This document shows, piece after piece, positions 1 to 8,658 of a DNA stretch of 46,361 bases. A program made the position numbers and the translations under genes. How positions within the stretch are numbered: the stretch's first letter is position 1; every line of letters begins with the position of its first letter. The notes under the pieces are model-generated. The model was given only the letters and a program-made list of their open reading frames with translations, was not told the DNA's origin and ran no database searches. Source of the DNA: Pseudomonadales bacterium (lineage in GTDB: Bacteria > Pseudomonadota > Gammaproteobacteria > Pseudomonadales > UBA7434); NCBI GenBank assembly GCA_013043705.1, contig JABDNS010000077.1:1-46361 (forward strand), read 5' to 3'.

Positions 1-102
1 GTTAACCGGCGCGGGGCGCAAAGTCAGGTAAACTTTCTTGCCCGTGTGCAAGCCCACGCCGGTGGCGCGGATGCTATTGCGCATGGTTCGCTGTTTGATC
101 AT
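1..102 (-). CDS. lpxC: UDP-3-O-acyl-N-acetylglucosamine deacetylase, N-terminal fragment
   Basis: Only the first 34 codons are present; the gene runs off the left edge. The translation begins [20 protein letters not shown] and continues [14 protein letters not shown], which matches the start of LpxC, the zinc deacetylase that commits UDP-acyl-GlcNAc to lipid A synthesis in the cytoplasm. The ATG at 102-100 is preceded by GGAG about six bases upstream. Its place just downstream of ftsZ is the usual end of the gammaproteobacterial dcw cluster. The zinc ligands lie outside the window. Confidence 0.93.
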   Translation of the reverse strand, partial: MIKQRTMRNSIRATGVGLHTGKKVYLTLRPAPVN

Positions 103-482
103 TGTCACTCCGCCCTGTTTGTGCAACCTGCCACACACAGGATTCAATCGAATTTGTTTGGCTTAGCTGATTGAATATAAACGAAGGATGGCTCCCGGGT
201 AGGGGCTAATCTTGGGCATTTGACGGGTTTAGCCGCCGCCTCGGCAGTTTGTCACAGCTGTGACAGGAATAATTTACAAAATCGCGCTCTTTACGATGGG
301 CGCGACGAAAAAAGCAACAGCAGCGGCACCCTTGGTGAGAGTGGTGCCTAACATCGGCAGTGGGCTAATCGCCGATCTCACCTCTATACAGCCCATCTAT
401 AAGCAGCGGCACTCGCCCCGCCCCGCGCGACCCGGAGGCCGGCGCGGGGTAGAGCTGGAGGTAGCGCTGATTTTGCCAGGGA
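103..482 (-). other. ftsZ-lpxC intergenic leader
   Basis: These 380 bases separate ftsZ from lpxC, far more than any other gap in the cluster. They probably hold a separate lpxC promoter and a long leader. I see a 16-base perfect palindrome at 250-265, a nested stem-loop (334-340 with 376-382, and inside it 353-358 with 371-376), and a GC-rich 8-bp stem (421-428 with 442-449). None has a U-tract on the minus strand, so no convincing terminator separates ftsZ from lpxC. A TATATT on the minus strand at 179-174 is a possible -10 element but lacks a good -35. A 76-codon plus-strand reading frame here looks fortuitous. Confidence 0.5.
250..265. promoter_or_regulatory. 16-bp perfect palindrome, candidate operator
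   Basis: TGTCACAGCTGTGACA is identical to its reverse complement over all 16 bases. It lies about 150 bases upstream of the lpxC start, inside the ftsZ-lpxC spacer. A contiguous symmetric site of this size is typical of a dimeric regulator's operator. No regulator can be named from the sequence. Confidence 0.4.
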
Positions 483-1676
483 TTAACTGACCTGGCGGCG
501 CAGGAAGGCTGGAATATCCAGTTTGTCCATATCCTTCACTGGCGCTTCGGCCGACTCACCCGCTGGTGCAGCTACGGCGCGAGCGGCGCTGCCATCGCCC
601 TGTGCCTTGCGACGCGTACCGGTAGGCGTATCGTAATTGCTATAGTCTGGCGCAGCGGAGTCGGATGTGTCTGGCGCGCGGGCGGGAATGCTGCGCTCGC
701 GTGGCGCCGCACCGCGCGACTCTTCTACCAGGCCGGTCGCTACAACCGTAACCTTCAACTCATCTGTCATATCCGGGTCGATAACCGTGCCCACTACAAC
801 CGTGGCATTATCGGAGGCAAATTCGCCCACCGTGTCGCCCACTTCAGAGAACTCACCCAGCGACAGGTCCATACCCGACGTGATGTTGACCAGGATGCCG
901 CGGGCGCCCTGCAGGTTAACGTCTTCCAGCAACGGGCTGCGAATAGCTGCCTCGGCCGCTTCGCGTGCACGCATGTCACCGCGCGACTCGCCAGTACCCA
1001 TCATCGCCATGCCCATTTCCGACATAACCGTGCGCACGTCAGCAAAGTCGACGTTGATCATACCCGGGCGGATAATCAGGTCGGCGATGCCTTGCACCGC
1101 GCCCAACAGTACGTCGTTGGCCGACTTGAACGCCTCGATCAGGCTGGTGCTCTTACCCATCACCGCCAACAATTTTTCGTTGGGAATAGTGATCAGCGAG
1201 TCTACGTGCTGTTGCAGTTCCATAATGCCCATATCCGCATACTGCAGGCGCTTGACGCCCTCGAAGCGGAACGGACGCGTGACCACGGCAACGGTCAGTA
1301 TGCCCATATCCTTGGCCACCTCGGCAATAACCGGCGCCGCGCCAGTACCGGTGCCACCACCCATACCCGCGGTGATAAACACCATATCGGCACCGCCAAG
1401 TACTTCGGCGATACGATCGCGATCTTCAATCGCCGACTGGCGGCCGACGTCAGGATTCGCTCCCGCGCCCAGGCCCTTGGTGATACCGCCACCAATTTGC
1501 AGCACGGTATTTGCCGACATATCGGCAAGCGCCTGCGCGTCGGTGTTGGCACAGATAAATTCCACGCCATCGATGTCATTGGCAATCATGTGCTTAACGG
1601 CGTTACCGCCGCCTCCGCCCACGCCAACGACTTTGATGACAGCACTTTGTGGTACGTTATCGACTAGTTCGAACAT
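483..1676 (-). CDS. ftsZ: Cell division GTPase FtsZ
   Basis: FtsZ is the tubulin-like GTPase that polymerises into the cytokinetic ring at midcell. The 397-residue product has the usual length. Visible landmarks are the glycine-rich N-terminal loop (residues 18-24), the tubulin signature GGGTGTG at 106-112, and the catalytic T7 loop NVDFADV at 208-214. A variable linker follows, then the conserved tail [11 protein letters not shown] that binds FtsA and ZipA. It starts at ATG 1676, 39 bases downstream of ftsA, and is the last division gene before lpxC. No terminator is evident after it. Confidence 0.98.
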   Translation of the reverse strand: MFELVDNVPQSAVIKVVGVGGGGGNAVKHMIANDIDGVEFICANTDAQALADMSANTVLQIGGGITKGLGAGANPDVGRQSAIEDRDRIAEVLGGADMVFITAGMGGGTGTGAAPVIAEVAKDMGILTVAVVTRPFRFEGVKRLQYADMGIMELQQHVDSLITIPNEKLLAVMGKSTSLIEAFKSANDVLLGAVQGIADLIIRPGMINVDFADVRTVMSEMGMAMMGTGESRGDMRAREAAEAAIRSPLLEDVNLQGARGILVNITSGMDLSLGEFSEVGDTVGEFASDNATVVVGTVIDPDMTDELKVTVVATGLVEESRGAAPRERSIPARAPDTSDSAAPDYSNYDTPTGTRRKAQGDGSAARAVAAPAGESAEAPVKDMDKLDIPAFLRRQVS

Positions 1677-1715
1677 AGTTTTTCCCCCTCAGGAAAGTAA
1701 AATAAACCTACACAT

Positions 1716-2945
1716 TTAAAAATTTTGCTTAAACCACGACTTCACACGCTCCAGCCATCCATTGCCATCGGCTACATCCGCAGCCAACATTTCCTCTTCT
1801 CTTTGGAAACCGTACTGCAGCAAACCAATCGCCGTTGCATAAACCGGATTTTCCGAAACCTCTGACATACCACTCACATGCTGCGGCGTGCCCAAGCGCA
1901 CCGGCACGTGAAAAATTTCTTCGGCGAGTTCCAGTGCGCCACGCATTTTTGCAGTGCCACCACTGAGCACGATGCCCGCGGCGATCAAGTCTTCGAAGCC
2001 ACTGCGACGCAACTCGGCCTGCACCAGTGTGAACAACTCGTCGTAACGTGGCTCCACCACTTCAGCCAGCGCCTGCCTGGAAAGATCGCGCGGCGGGCGC
2101 TCGCCGACGCTCGGCACCTTTATCGTCTCTTCGCCAGCCGCCAGCTGCGTGAGTGCGTAGGCGTGCTTGATCTTTAACTCTTCGGCAAACTGCGTGGGCG
2201 TGCGCAGCGCCATGGCGATATCGTTGGTGACCTGGTCGCCGGCAATCGGGATATTCGCGGTATGCCGTATGGCGCCCTCGGTAAACACCGCAATATCGGT
2301 AGTACCGCCGCCAATATCGACCAGGCAAACACCTAGCTCGCGCTCATCGTCGGTGAGAACCGCGTGGCTGGACGCGAGCTGCTCCAGGATGATCTCTTCA
2401 ACTTGTAGCCCGCAGCGGTTAATGCACTTTTCGATGTTTTGCGCCGCGTTCACCGCGCAGGTAACCAGGTGAACTTTCGCCTCCAGCCGCACGCCAGACA
2501 TACCCAGTGGCACGCGCACCCCCTCCTGCGAATCAACCACGTATTCCTGCGGCAGCACATGCAGGATTTTCTGGTCGGCCGGAATCGCTACCGCGCGCGC
2601 GGCATCGATAACACGCTCGATATCATTCAGCTCTACTTCGCTATCGCGAATGGCCACAATGCCGTGCGAATTAAGGCTGCGAATGTGGCTGCCAGCGATA
2701 CCCGCGTATACCGAATGGATATGGCAGCCGGCCAGCAACTCGGCTTGTTCAACGGCGCGCTGGATGGCATGTACGGTGGACTCAATGTTCACCACCACAC
2801 CCTTCTTCATACCGGTGGACTCGCATGAGCCCGTACCCAGCACCTCAATACTGCCGTCCTCGAGCAACTCGCCAACCACGCACAATACCTTTGAGGTGCC
2901 AATATCCAGGCCTACCAGCATTTTCCCTGCGTTCACTTCAGGCAT
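1716..2945 (-). CDS. ftsA: Cell division protein FtsA
   Basis: FtsA is the actin-like ATPase that tethers FtsZ to the inner membrane. The ATP-binding phosphate-1 motif DIGTSK is near residue 14, the phosphate-2 motif DIGGGTTD is near residue 205, and the last dozen residues (LERVKSWFKQNF) form the amphipathic membrane-targeting helix. I chose ATG 2945 (409 residues) over an in-frame ATG 18 bases upstream, because 2945 has GGGA at a suitable distance and forms an 8-base ATGCCTGA overlap with the ftsQ stop. The product should be made by translational coupling to ftsQ. Confidence 0.97.
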   Translation of the reverse strand: MPEVNAGKMLVGLDIGTSKVLCVVGELLEDGSIEVLGTGSCESTGMKKGVVVNIESTVHAIQRAVEQAELLAGCHIHSVYAGIAGSHIRSLNSHGIVAIRDSEVELNDIERVIDAARAVAIPADQKILHVLPQEYVVDSQEGVRVPLGMSGVRLEAKVHLVTCAVNAAQNIEKCINRCGLQVEEIILEQLASSHAVLTDDERELGVCLVDIGGGTTDIAVFTEGAIRHTANIPIAGDQVTNDIAMALRTPTQFAEELKIKHAYALTQLAAGEETIKVPSVGERPPRDLSRQALAEVVEPRYDELFTLVQAELRRSGFEDLIAAGIVLSGGTAKMRGALELAEEIFHVPVRLGTPQHVSGMSEVSENPVYATAIGLLQYGFQREEEMLAADVADGNGWLERVKSWFKQNF

Positions 2946-3897
2946 AACGTTTCCCGTGCACATTGGCCGATGTTGCGTGTGTCATTTCGCATAGCGTCTC
3001 AAGGTATGGCTGGGTCATTTGATGGCGAACGCCGGCGCGCCTGTCACTGCGTAGCGCTGCAGGTTCGCCACCAGCGTCAGGCATTTGTGATCCGGCTTCA
3101 CCGCGCCACTTCACGGCCAGGCCCGAGGTATAACGCATGTCGGCGTTTTCAATGTTTTGCCAGCTTGCAATCACACCGCTCTCAACCAGGTTGATCAATC
3201 GCGCCAGGCGCGCTTGGTGGTCGCGCTCGCCCAACTCAATGCGCGTCTCGCCTTCTACTATGAGCCAGACGTTGGCACCCATCGAAGAACCCAGCTCCCT
3301 GATTGCCAGCCCCTGCGGCGCCAACATTTTTTGCAGCTGGTTGTATTTTTCTACCAACGCGACGATCTCATCGCGGCTGTGCGCACTACCGCCCGGGGTT
3401 GCGATTTGCGGCAGGCTGGCAAACTCAATAAGACTCCTGGCTTCAATTAACTCGCCGCTGCTTGCCAGCACATGCGATGCATTCCACCTGGCCACCGGCA
3501 GGTGCTCATCGATTTGTACGCGCAAGGTGCCTGGCCATTCGCGCTGCACAACCGCGCGTCGCACCCAGGGCAGCGACTCAAGCGCAAACTGCACCGCGGC
3601 CAGGTCAATTTGCCAAAAACCGTTTTCCAGATGAGGATCGAGCGCACGGTAAATTTCTGTCTCGCTCACACCCTGCGCACTGCTGGCTTGACCGCTGTGC
3701 CCAAAAATTTTCACCACGTCAACAGGTGCCTGCCTGAGTTGCTGCCATCCACGATTCGCAATCACCAACATCACCAGCAGCAGCACCAACAATAAAACCC
3801 TGCCCAGCAGCGGCACCGTATTGCCAAGCAGTTGCGCGCCATTGTTGCCGCTTGCGCTGCGGCGCACCGCGCCACTTTTTTGCCGCGCGAAAATCAT
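2938..3897 (-). CDS. ftsQ: Cell division protein FtsQ
   Basis: FtsQ is the bitopic divisome protein that links FtsA/FtsZ to FtsB-FtsL and the septal synthase. A short basic cytoplasmic segment is followed by one membrane span at about residues 29-50, then a periplasmic POTRA domain and a beta domain. The segment DMRYTSGLAVKW corresponds to the last conserved strand. After it the protein continues for some 54 residues to a total of 319, longer than the 276 of E. coli. The tail is polar and arginine-rich with no recognised motif. The ATG at 3897 overlaps the ddl stop as ATGA. Confidence 0.95.
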   Translation of the reverse strand: MIFARQKSGAVRRSASGNNGAQLLGNTVPLLGRVLLLVLLLVMLVIANRGWQQLRQAPVDVVKIFGHSGQASSAQGVSETEIYRALDPHLENGFWQIDLAAVQFALESLPWVRRAVVQREWPGTLRVQIDEHLPVARWNASHVLASSGELIEARSLIEFASLPQIATPGGSAHSRDEIVALVEKYNQLQKMLAPQGLAIRELGSSMGANVWLIVEGETRIELGERDHQARLARLINLVESGVIASWQNIENADMRYTSGLAVKWRGEAGSQMPDAGGEPAALRSDRRAGVRHQMTQPYLETLCEMTHATSANVHGKRYA

Positions 3898-4856
3898 GCG
3901 CCTACCTCGCTGGCAAGCATTCCCGCCGCGATAATCGATTTCAATAAATCGGCAAACTCAAGCCCCTCGGCACGCGCCGCCATTGGCACCAGGCTGTGAT
4001 CGGTCATGCCTGGCACGGTATTCACTTCGAGAAGATAAAAGTCGCCGCTGTCGGCACAGCGCATCACATCCACGCGACCCCAGCCTGCACAACCCAATGC
4101 GTCGAACGCGGTTTTGCACAATTTGCGCAGTCGCTGCTCGTCAGCCGGTTCAAGACCGGAGGGCACCAGGAAGCGCGTGCTGTCATCGATATATTTAGCG
4201 TCGAAATCGTAAAAGCCGCGGCCGGTTTCAATTCCAATGGAAGGCAAGCAGCGCTCACCCAGAATTGCCACCGTATACTCCGGCCCTACGATCGCGCGCT
4301 CGATCATTACTGTCTGGCCAAATTTTTCAGCGGCGTTGCAAGCGATGCGCAATTCATCTGCGCTATGCACCAACGACATACCAAAGCTTGAGCCCTCGGC
4401 AACCGGCTTAACGAAAACGCGATTACCCAACAAGGTCATAGTGCGTTCGAAATAAGCGCTATCGCTTGCTTCGTTGGCATCAAAAACACAGTAGTCCGGT
4501 GTGGTTAAACCAATGCCGCGCCAAAGTTGCTTGCTGCGCAGTTTGTCCATTGCCAATGCAGACGCGAGCACGCCGCTGCCGCTATAGGGTATGCGCATAA
4601 ATTCCAGTAACGCCTGCAGGCGCCCGTCTTCGCCACCGGCACCGTGCACCGCAATAAACGCAAACGCGGGTTTTAGTTCTCCCAACCTGGCCACCAGGTC
4701 TTCGGCGGTATCTACCCCCACGCAATCCATGCCCGCGTCAGTTAATGCCTCAAGCACCGCTGCACCGCTTTGCAATGAAATATCGCGCTCGGAAGCGGTG
4801 CCGCCCATCAGTACGGCAACGCTACCTTGCGGCAATACGGGCATCGCTGCGGCCAT
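3894..4856 (-). CDS. ddl: D-alanine--D-alanine ligase
   Basis: Ddl joins two D-alanines using ATP to make the dipeptide that MurF adds to the peptidoglycan precursor. This is an ATP-grasp enzyme of 320 residues. The N-terminal VLMGG and SERDISL segments, the central VKPVAEGSSFGMS loop and the C-terminal LLEVNTVPGMTDHSLVP segment are typical of DdlB. I placed the start at ATG 4856, where TGATG joins it to the murC stop, rather than at an in-frame codon 18 bases upstream. It sits in the usual murC-ddl-ftsQ order. Confidence 0.96.
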   Translation of the reverse strand: MAAAMPVLPQGSVAVLMGGTASERDISLQSGAAVLEALTDAGMDCVGVDTAEDLVARLGELKPAFAFIAVHGAGGEDGRLQALLEFMRIPYSGSGVLASALAMDKLRSKQLWRGIGLTTPDYCVFDANEASDSAYFERTMTLLGNRVFVKPVAEGSSFGMSLVHSADELRIACNAAEKFGQTVMIERAIVGPEYTVAILGERCLPSIGIETGRGFYDFDAKYIDDSTRFLVPSGLEPADEQRLRKLCKTAFDALGCAGWGRVDVMRCADSGDFYLLEVNTVPGMTDHSLVPMAARAEGLEFADLLKSIIAAGMLASEVGA

Positions 4857-6298
4857 CACTGTGTAACCTCGCAAGCGTTGACGTTTTTGCTTACCTCGGC
4901 AAGCTCTCGCGAAAACTTGCCGACATCACCTGCGCCTTGCATGATCACGATGTCGTGGTCTTGCAGCTGGCCTTGCAAGGCATTGAGCAGGTCGTCTCCC
5001 TGCTCGATAAATACCGGTTCAACCTCGCCACGCTGGCGAATACTGCGCGCCAGGCTGCGGCTATCCGCGCCAACGATGGGCCTTTCTCCCGCTGCATACA
5101 CGGGCAACAGCAACAAAACATCAACCTTGCCCAACACCGAAACAAACGAATCGAATAAATCGCTGGTGCGCGAATACCGATGCGGTTGAAAAACCATTAC
5201 CAGTCGCTGCTCGGGCCAACAATCCCTGGCCGCGTCGATGGTTGCCGCCACTTCACGCGGGTGGTGCCCGTAGTCGTCTACCAGCGTGACGCTGGCACCG
5301 GCAATGTTGGTGTTGTCGTGCACTTCAAAGCGCCGGCCCACGCCTTGAAACTCATCCAGCGCTTTCAAAATGACACCCGCTTCAATCTCTTCTTCCAGCG
5401 CCACGGTAAAGGCTGCAGCCGCGTTCAGCGCATTGTGTTTGCCTGGCATGTTTAGCGTTACATGCAGCGGGTTCTTTGCCGCCGCAACGCGAAGGTCAAA
5501 GCTGGCGCGGCGATCGCTGCAGCGGTAATTGGTTATCTGCACATCGGCGCGGTCGCTGAAACCGTAGGTGCGCACCGGCCTGTGTAATCGCTCCAGCAGT
5601 CGCGCAACGTTGTCGTCATCAATACATGCAACCAATAATCCGTAAAACGGCAAGTTGTGCACGAATTCCACGAAGGTATCCAGCAGCCGGCCAAAGTCGC
5701 CGCCGTAGGTTTCCATATGGTCTTCATCAATATTGGTCAGCACCGAAATCATGGGCTGCAAATGCAGGAACGATGCGTCGCTCTCGTCAGCCTCGGCAAT
5801 AAAGTAATGCCCTTCACCCAGTTGTGCATTGGCGTTGGCGCGATTCAGCAAACCACCGATAACAAAGGTAGGAGCCACGCCGGCCTCGCCAAAAATCGAT
5901 GCAATAAGGCTGGTGGTAGTTGTTTTGCCGTGCGTACCGGCTACCGCAATGCCATAGCGGTAGCGCATCAGTTCAGACAACATTTCGGCGCGTGGTACCA
6001 CCGGCAGGCCGAGCTCCCTGGCGGCCTGGACTTCTATATTGCCCGACTCAATGGCGCTGGAAGTGACGATCACATCCGCGTCTTTTACATGCTCGGCTGC
6101 ATGGCCGCTAAAAATAGTCGCGCCAAGATCCGACAATCGGCTGGTGTTGCGGCCAGCGAGCATGTCGGAACCGCTAACCAAATAACCCTGGTTAAGCAGC
6201 ACCTCGGCAATGCCACACATGCCGGCGCCGCCAATGCCAACAAAGTGGATATTGCGGATGCGACGCATCGAGCGCTGCAAGGATTTGGTATCAGGCAT
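4856..6298 (-). CDS. murC: UDP-N-acetylmuramate--L-alanine ligase
   Basis: MurC adds L-alanine to UDP-MurNAc, the first peptide step of cytoplasmic peptidoglycan synthesis. The 480-residue product has a Rossmann N-terminus ([13 protein letters not shown] at about 19-31), the Mur-ligase P-loop GTHGKTT at 121-127 and the DDYGHHP segment of the C-terminal domain. The chosen ATG at 6298 overlaps the murG stop in the octamer ATGCCTGA and has GGGAG upstream. A GTG nine bases earlier is less likely. Confidence 0.97.
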   Translation of the reverse strand: MPDTKSLQRSMRRIRNIHFVGIGGAGMCGIAEVLLNQGYLVSGSDMLAGRNTSRLSDLGATIFSGHAAEHVKDADVIVTSSAIESGNIEVQAARELGLPVVPRAEMLSELMRYRYGIAVAGTHGKTTTTSLIASIFGEAGVAPTFVIGGLLNRANANAQLGEGHYFIAEADESDASFLHLQPMISVLTNIDEDHMETYGGDFGRLLDTFVEFVHNLPFYGLLVACIDDDNVARLLERLHRPVRTYGFSDRADVQITNYRCSDRRASFDLRVAAAKNPLHVTLNMPGKHNALNAAAAFTVALEEEIEAGVILKALDEFQGVGRRFEVHDNTNIAGASVTLVDDYGHHPREVAATIDAARDCWPEQRLVMVFQPHRYSRTSDLFDSFVSVLGKVDVLLLLPVYAAGERPIVGADSRSLARSIRQRGEVEPVFIEQGDDLLNALQGQLQDHDIVIMQGAGDVGKFSRELAEVSKNVNACEVTQ

Positions 6299-7421
6299 GA
6301 CTAGCACTCCCGCACTCGAGAATACTGTTTGCGATTTCGCGCGCCGCCTGTGGCCTGGCTTGCGCGCGCGAGCGCTCGGCCATGTCGAGTAGCGCTGCGC
6401 GATCTTGCAATAGCGCGCGCATCATGTCGGCCAGCTTTTCCTCGTCGAGTTCTGCCTGCGGCACGACACGAGCAGCGCCAAAGTTTTGCAGCCAGTGCGC
6501 ATTGGCGCTCTGGTGATCATCGATGGCATGCGGATATGGAACAAAAATAGCCGCCACACCTACTGCGCAAATTTCGCTTACGGTTAACGCGCCGGCGCGC
6601 GCAATGACCAGGTCTGCACTTTGCAGCGCCTGCGGCATATCCTCGATAAACGCGCGCACATCGGCGTCAATGCCCAGCGATGCATAGCGCTGTTGCACCT
6701 GCCGCTGCTCGCGCACGCCCGATTGGTGAATGGCGCGCAGTTTCTCGAAACTGCCAGGTGCAGCGCCCAGTTTGGCAATCGCCGCAGGCAGTACCTCGTT
6801 GAGCTTGCTGGCACCAAGGCTGCCGCCGAGCACCAGTACGGTACAGCTTGTGCCTTGCCCCAGCTTGCGTTCCCGCGGTGCAGGCAACTGGCTAAATTGT
6901 TCGCGCAGCGGGTTGCCGGTTTGCGTAATGCGCGCCGATGCGCCAAGCACATCCGGGTAGGCGGTAAAAATTCTTTTTGCGAATGGCGATAACAAACGAC
7001 TGGTGGTGCCAGCCACCGCGTTTTGCTCTTGCAAGAAAAGTGGTTTACGCGAAAGTATTGCGGCGATGCCGCTGGCGGCGGAAACATAACCGCCGGTGCC
7101 AAAAACGCAGGCGACCCTGCGGCTTATGACCAGGCGCAACACCACCACAACCGCAGCCAACAACTGCAGCGGAGCGAGCAGTCGGCGGAATAAATTTTTA
7201 CCGCGAAAGCCGCTCACTTTGATATTGCGAAACTCAATGCCGGCCGCGGGCACTACCCTGGACTCAATGCCCGCTGCCGTTCCCACCCATAACACGTTAT
7301 TGCCAGCAGCCAGCAATTGCTCGGCCACTGCCAGTGCGGGAAATACGTGGCCGCCGGTACCACCCGCAGCAATCAGTATCGGTCGCGATAACTTGGCAAG
7401 CGCGTTAGGCTGCTCAGGCAT
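6291..7421 (-). CDS. murG: Lipid II synthase MurG (GlcNAc transferase)
   Basis: MurG transfers GlcNAc from UDP-GlcNAc to lipid I at the inner face of the membrane, giving lipid II. It is a GT-B glycosyltransferase of 376 residues. The donor-side motif GGTGGH lies at about 20-25, QEQNAVAG follows in the acceptor domain, and [15 protein letters not shown] marks the UDP-binding part. ATG 7421 overlaps the ftsW stop as ATGCCTGA, and I prefer it to a TTG six bases upstream. Confidence 0.97.
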   Translation of the reverse strand: MPEQPNALAKLSRPILIAAGGTGGHVFPALAVAEQLLAAGNNVLWVGTAAGIESRVVPAAGIEFRNIKVSGFRGKNLFRRLLAPLQLLAAVVVVLRLVISRRVACVFGTGGYVSAASGIAAILSRKPLFLQEQNAVAGTTSRLLSPFAKRIFTAYPDVLGASARITQTGNPLREQFSQLPAPRERKLGQGTSCTVLVLGGSLGASKLNEVLPAAIAKLGAAPGSFEKLRAIHQSGVREQRQVQQRYASLGIDADVRAFIEDMPQALQSADLVIARAGALTVSEICAVGVAAIFVPYPHAIDDHQSANAHWLQNFGAARVVPQAELDEEKLADMMRALLQDRAALLDMAERSRAQARPQAAREIANSILECGSASHA

Positions 7422-8658
7422 GCGCAACTACCCCGCTTTGCAACTGGCGCAGGCTGCGCGAAACCGGTTGGCCGCCCCGGCGCTGCGCGTCATCTAACGC
7501 ATGCACATAAATCTCGCGCTCAATACGCAGCGCAACTGCAACCGACACACAACTTACCAGCAAGCTACTGCCCCCATAGCTCAGGAAGGGCAGCGTAAGA
7601 CCCTTGGTCGGCAACAAGCCAATGTTCACGCCAACGTTGATAAAACACTGGATTGCAAATATCAGCGCGATGCCGTACACCACGTAGGCACCGAAATCTT
7701 CGCCCGCGGCCTGCGCGCTTTGCGCAATCAACAACAAGCGACTAATCAATAAACCAAACAGAGCAAGCACCACTGCGCAGCCAGCCATACCTAGCTCTTC
7801 AGCCAACACCGCAAAAATAAAATCGGTATGCGCCTCGGGCAAGAAGAACAGCTTCTGGATACTGTTGCCCAGCCCGAGGCCAAAAAATTCACCGCGCCCA
7901 AACGCAATCAACGATTGAATCAGTTGGTAACCACTACCCTGCTGGTAAGACCACGGATCGAGGAACGCGACAAAGCGCGCCATGCGGTACTCCTCGGTTA
8001 GCACCATTAGCGCAATCGCCGCCGCGCTGGCTGCAATCAGTATGCCGAATTGCCACAGGCGCACGCCACCCAGGAACAATAAACCCAGCGCCGCGCCGAG
8101 CATCACCACCACCGCGCCAAAATCGGGCTGCAACAACAGCAGCACTACCAGCAACATCATCACCAGCATCGGGTTAAAAAAGCCCAGCACATGGCTGCGC
8201 ACAAGCCGCTCCTGGCGAACCAGGTAGCTGGCCAGGTAAAACACCACACCTAACTTGGCCAGTTCAGAAACCTGCAACGTAAACGGGCCCAGCGCCAACC
8301 ATCGCGTTGCGTTGTTGGCGGTATAGCCCAGGCCAGGAATTAAAATCAGCGCCAGCAAGCCAAAGCTGGCAATCAGCATATGCACGGCGTAACGACGCCA
8401 GGTGCTAACCGGAACGCGAACACACAGCAACGCCGCACAAGCGGCAATTACCAGGTAAATCGAGTGCCTGTAGAAATAGAACAGCGCGTTGCCGTGGCGC
8501 CTGCCCGCGTAATCCAGCGATGCAGAGGTAATCATCACCAGTCCAATGGCCAGCAGTGCGCCCACTGCAAATAGCAGCCAACCGTCCAGCCCAAAAATGC
8601 GCAAGCTGTTGGAAGTAGACAACGAAGGCAATCCATCCGACTTAACCTGGGTGCGCAT
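7414..8658 (-). CDS. ftsW: Septal peptidoglycan glycosyltransferase FtsW
   Basis: FtsW is the SEDS-family polymerase that works with FtsI to make septal glycan from lipid II. The 414-residue protein is almost entirely hydrophobic with about ten membrane spans. SEDS landmarks include TSASLDYA near the first span, LLLQPDFGAVVV, the loop HTDFIFAVLAEELG, and the C-terminal PFLSYGGSSL. The ATG is fused to the murD stop as TGATG. It is distinguished from its paralogue rodA at 36556-37698 by its place in the dcw cluster. Confidence 0.97.
   Translation of the reverse strand: MRTQVKSDGLPSLSTSNSLRIFGLDGWLLFAVGALLAIGLVMITSASLDYAGRRHGNALFYFYRHSIYLVIAACAALLCVRVPVSTWRRYAVHMLIASFGLLALILIPGLGYTANNATRWLALGPFTLQVSELAKLGVVFYLASYLVRQERLVRSHVLGFFNPMLVMMLLVVLLLLQPDFGAVVVMLGAALGLLFLGGVRLWQFGILIAASAAAIALMVLTEEYRMARFVAFLDPWSYQQGSGYQLIQSLIAFGRGEFFGLGLGNSIQKLFFLPEAHTDFIFAVLAEELGMAGCAVVLALFGLLISRLLLIAQSAQAAGEDFGAYVVYGIALIFAIQCFINVGVNIGLLPTKGLTLPFLSYGGSSLLVSCVSVAVALRIEREIYVHALDDAQRRGGQPVSRSLRQLQSGVVAHA

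Noticed and set aside
421-449. GC hairpin after ftsZ as an intrinsic terminator
   Set aside because: No U-tract follows on the minus strand, and the loop is 13 bases long.
260-490. 76-codon plus-strand frame in the ftsZ-lpxC spacer
   Set aside because: It has no family match, no Shine-Dalgarno sequence, and runs into the 3' end of ftsZ on the opposite strand.
667-1719. Long plus-strand open frame (350 codons) opposite ftsZ
   Set aside because: Its composition mirrors the codon pattern of ftsZ on the other strand, it has no recognisable domain, and ftsZ is certain.
7414-8658. Possibility that ftsW and rodA were swapped in assignment
   Set aside because: Gene context separates them: one lies between murD and murG, the other directly after mrdA.
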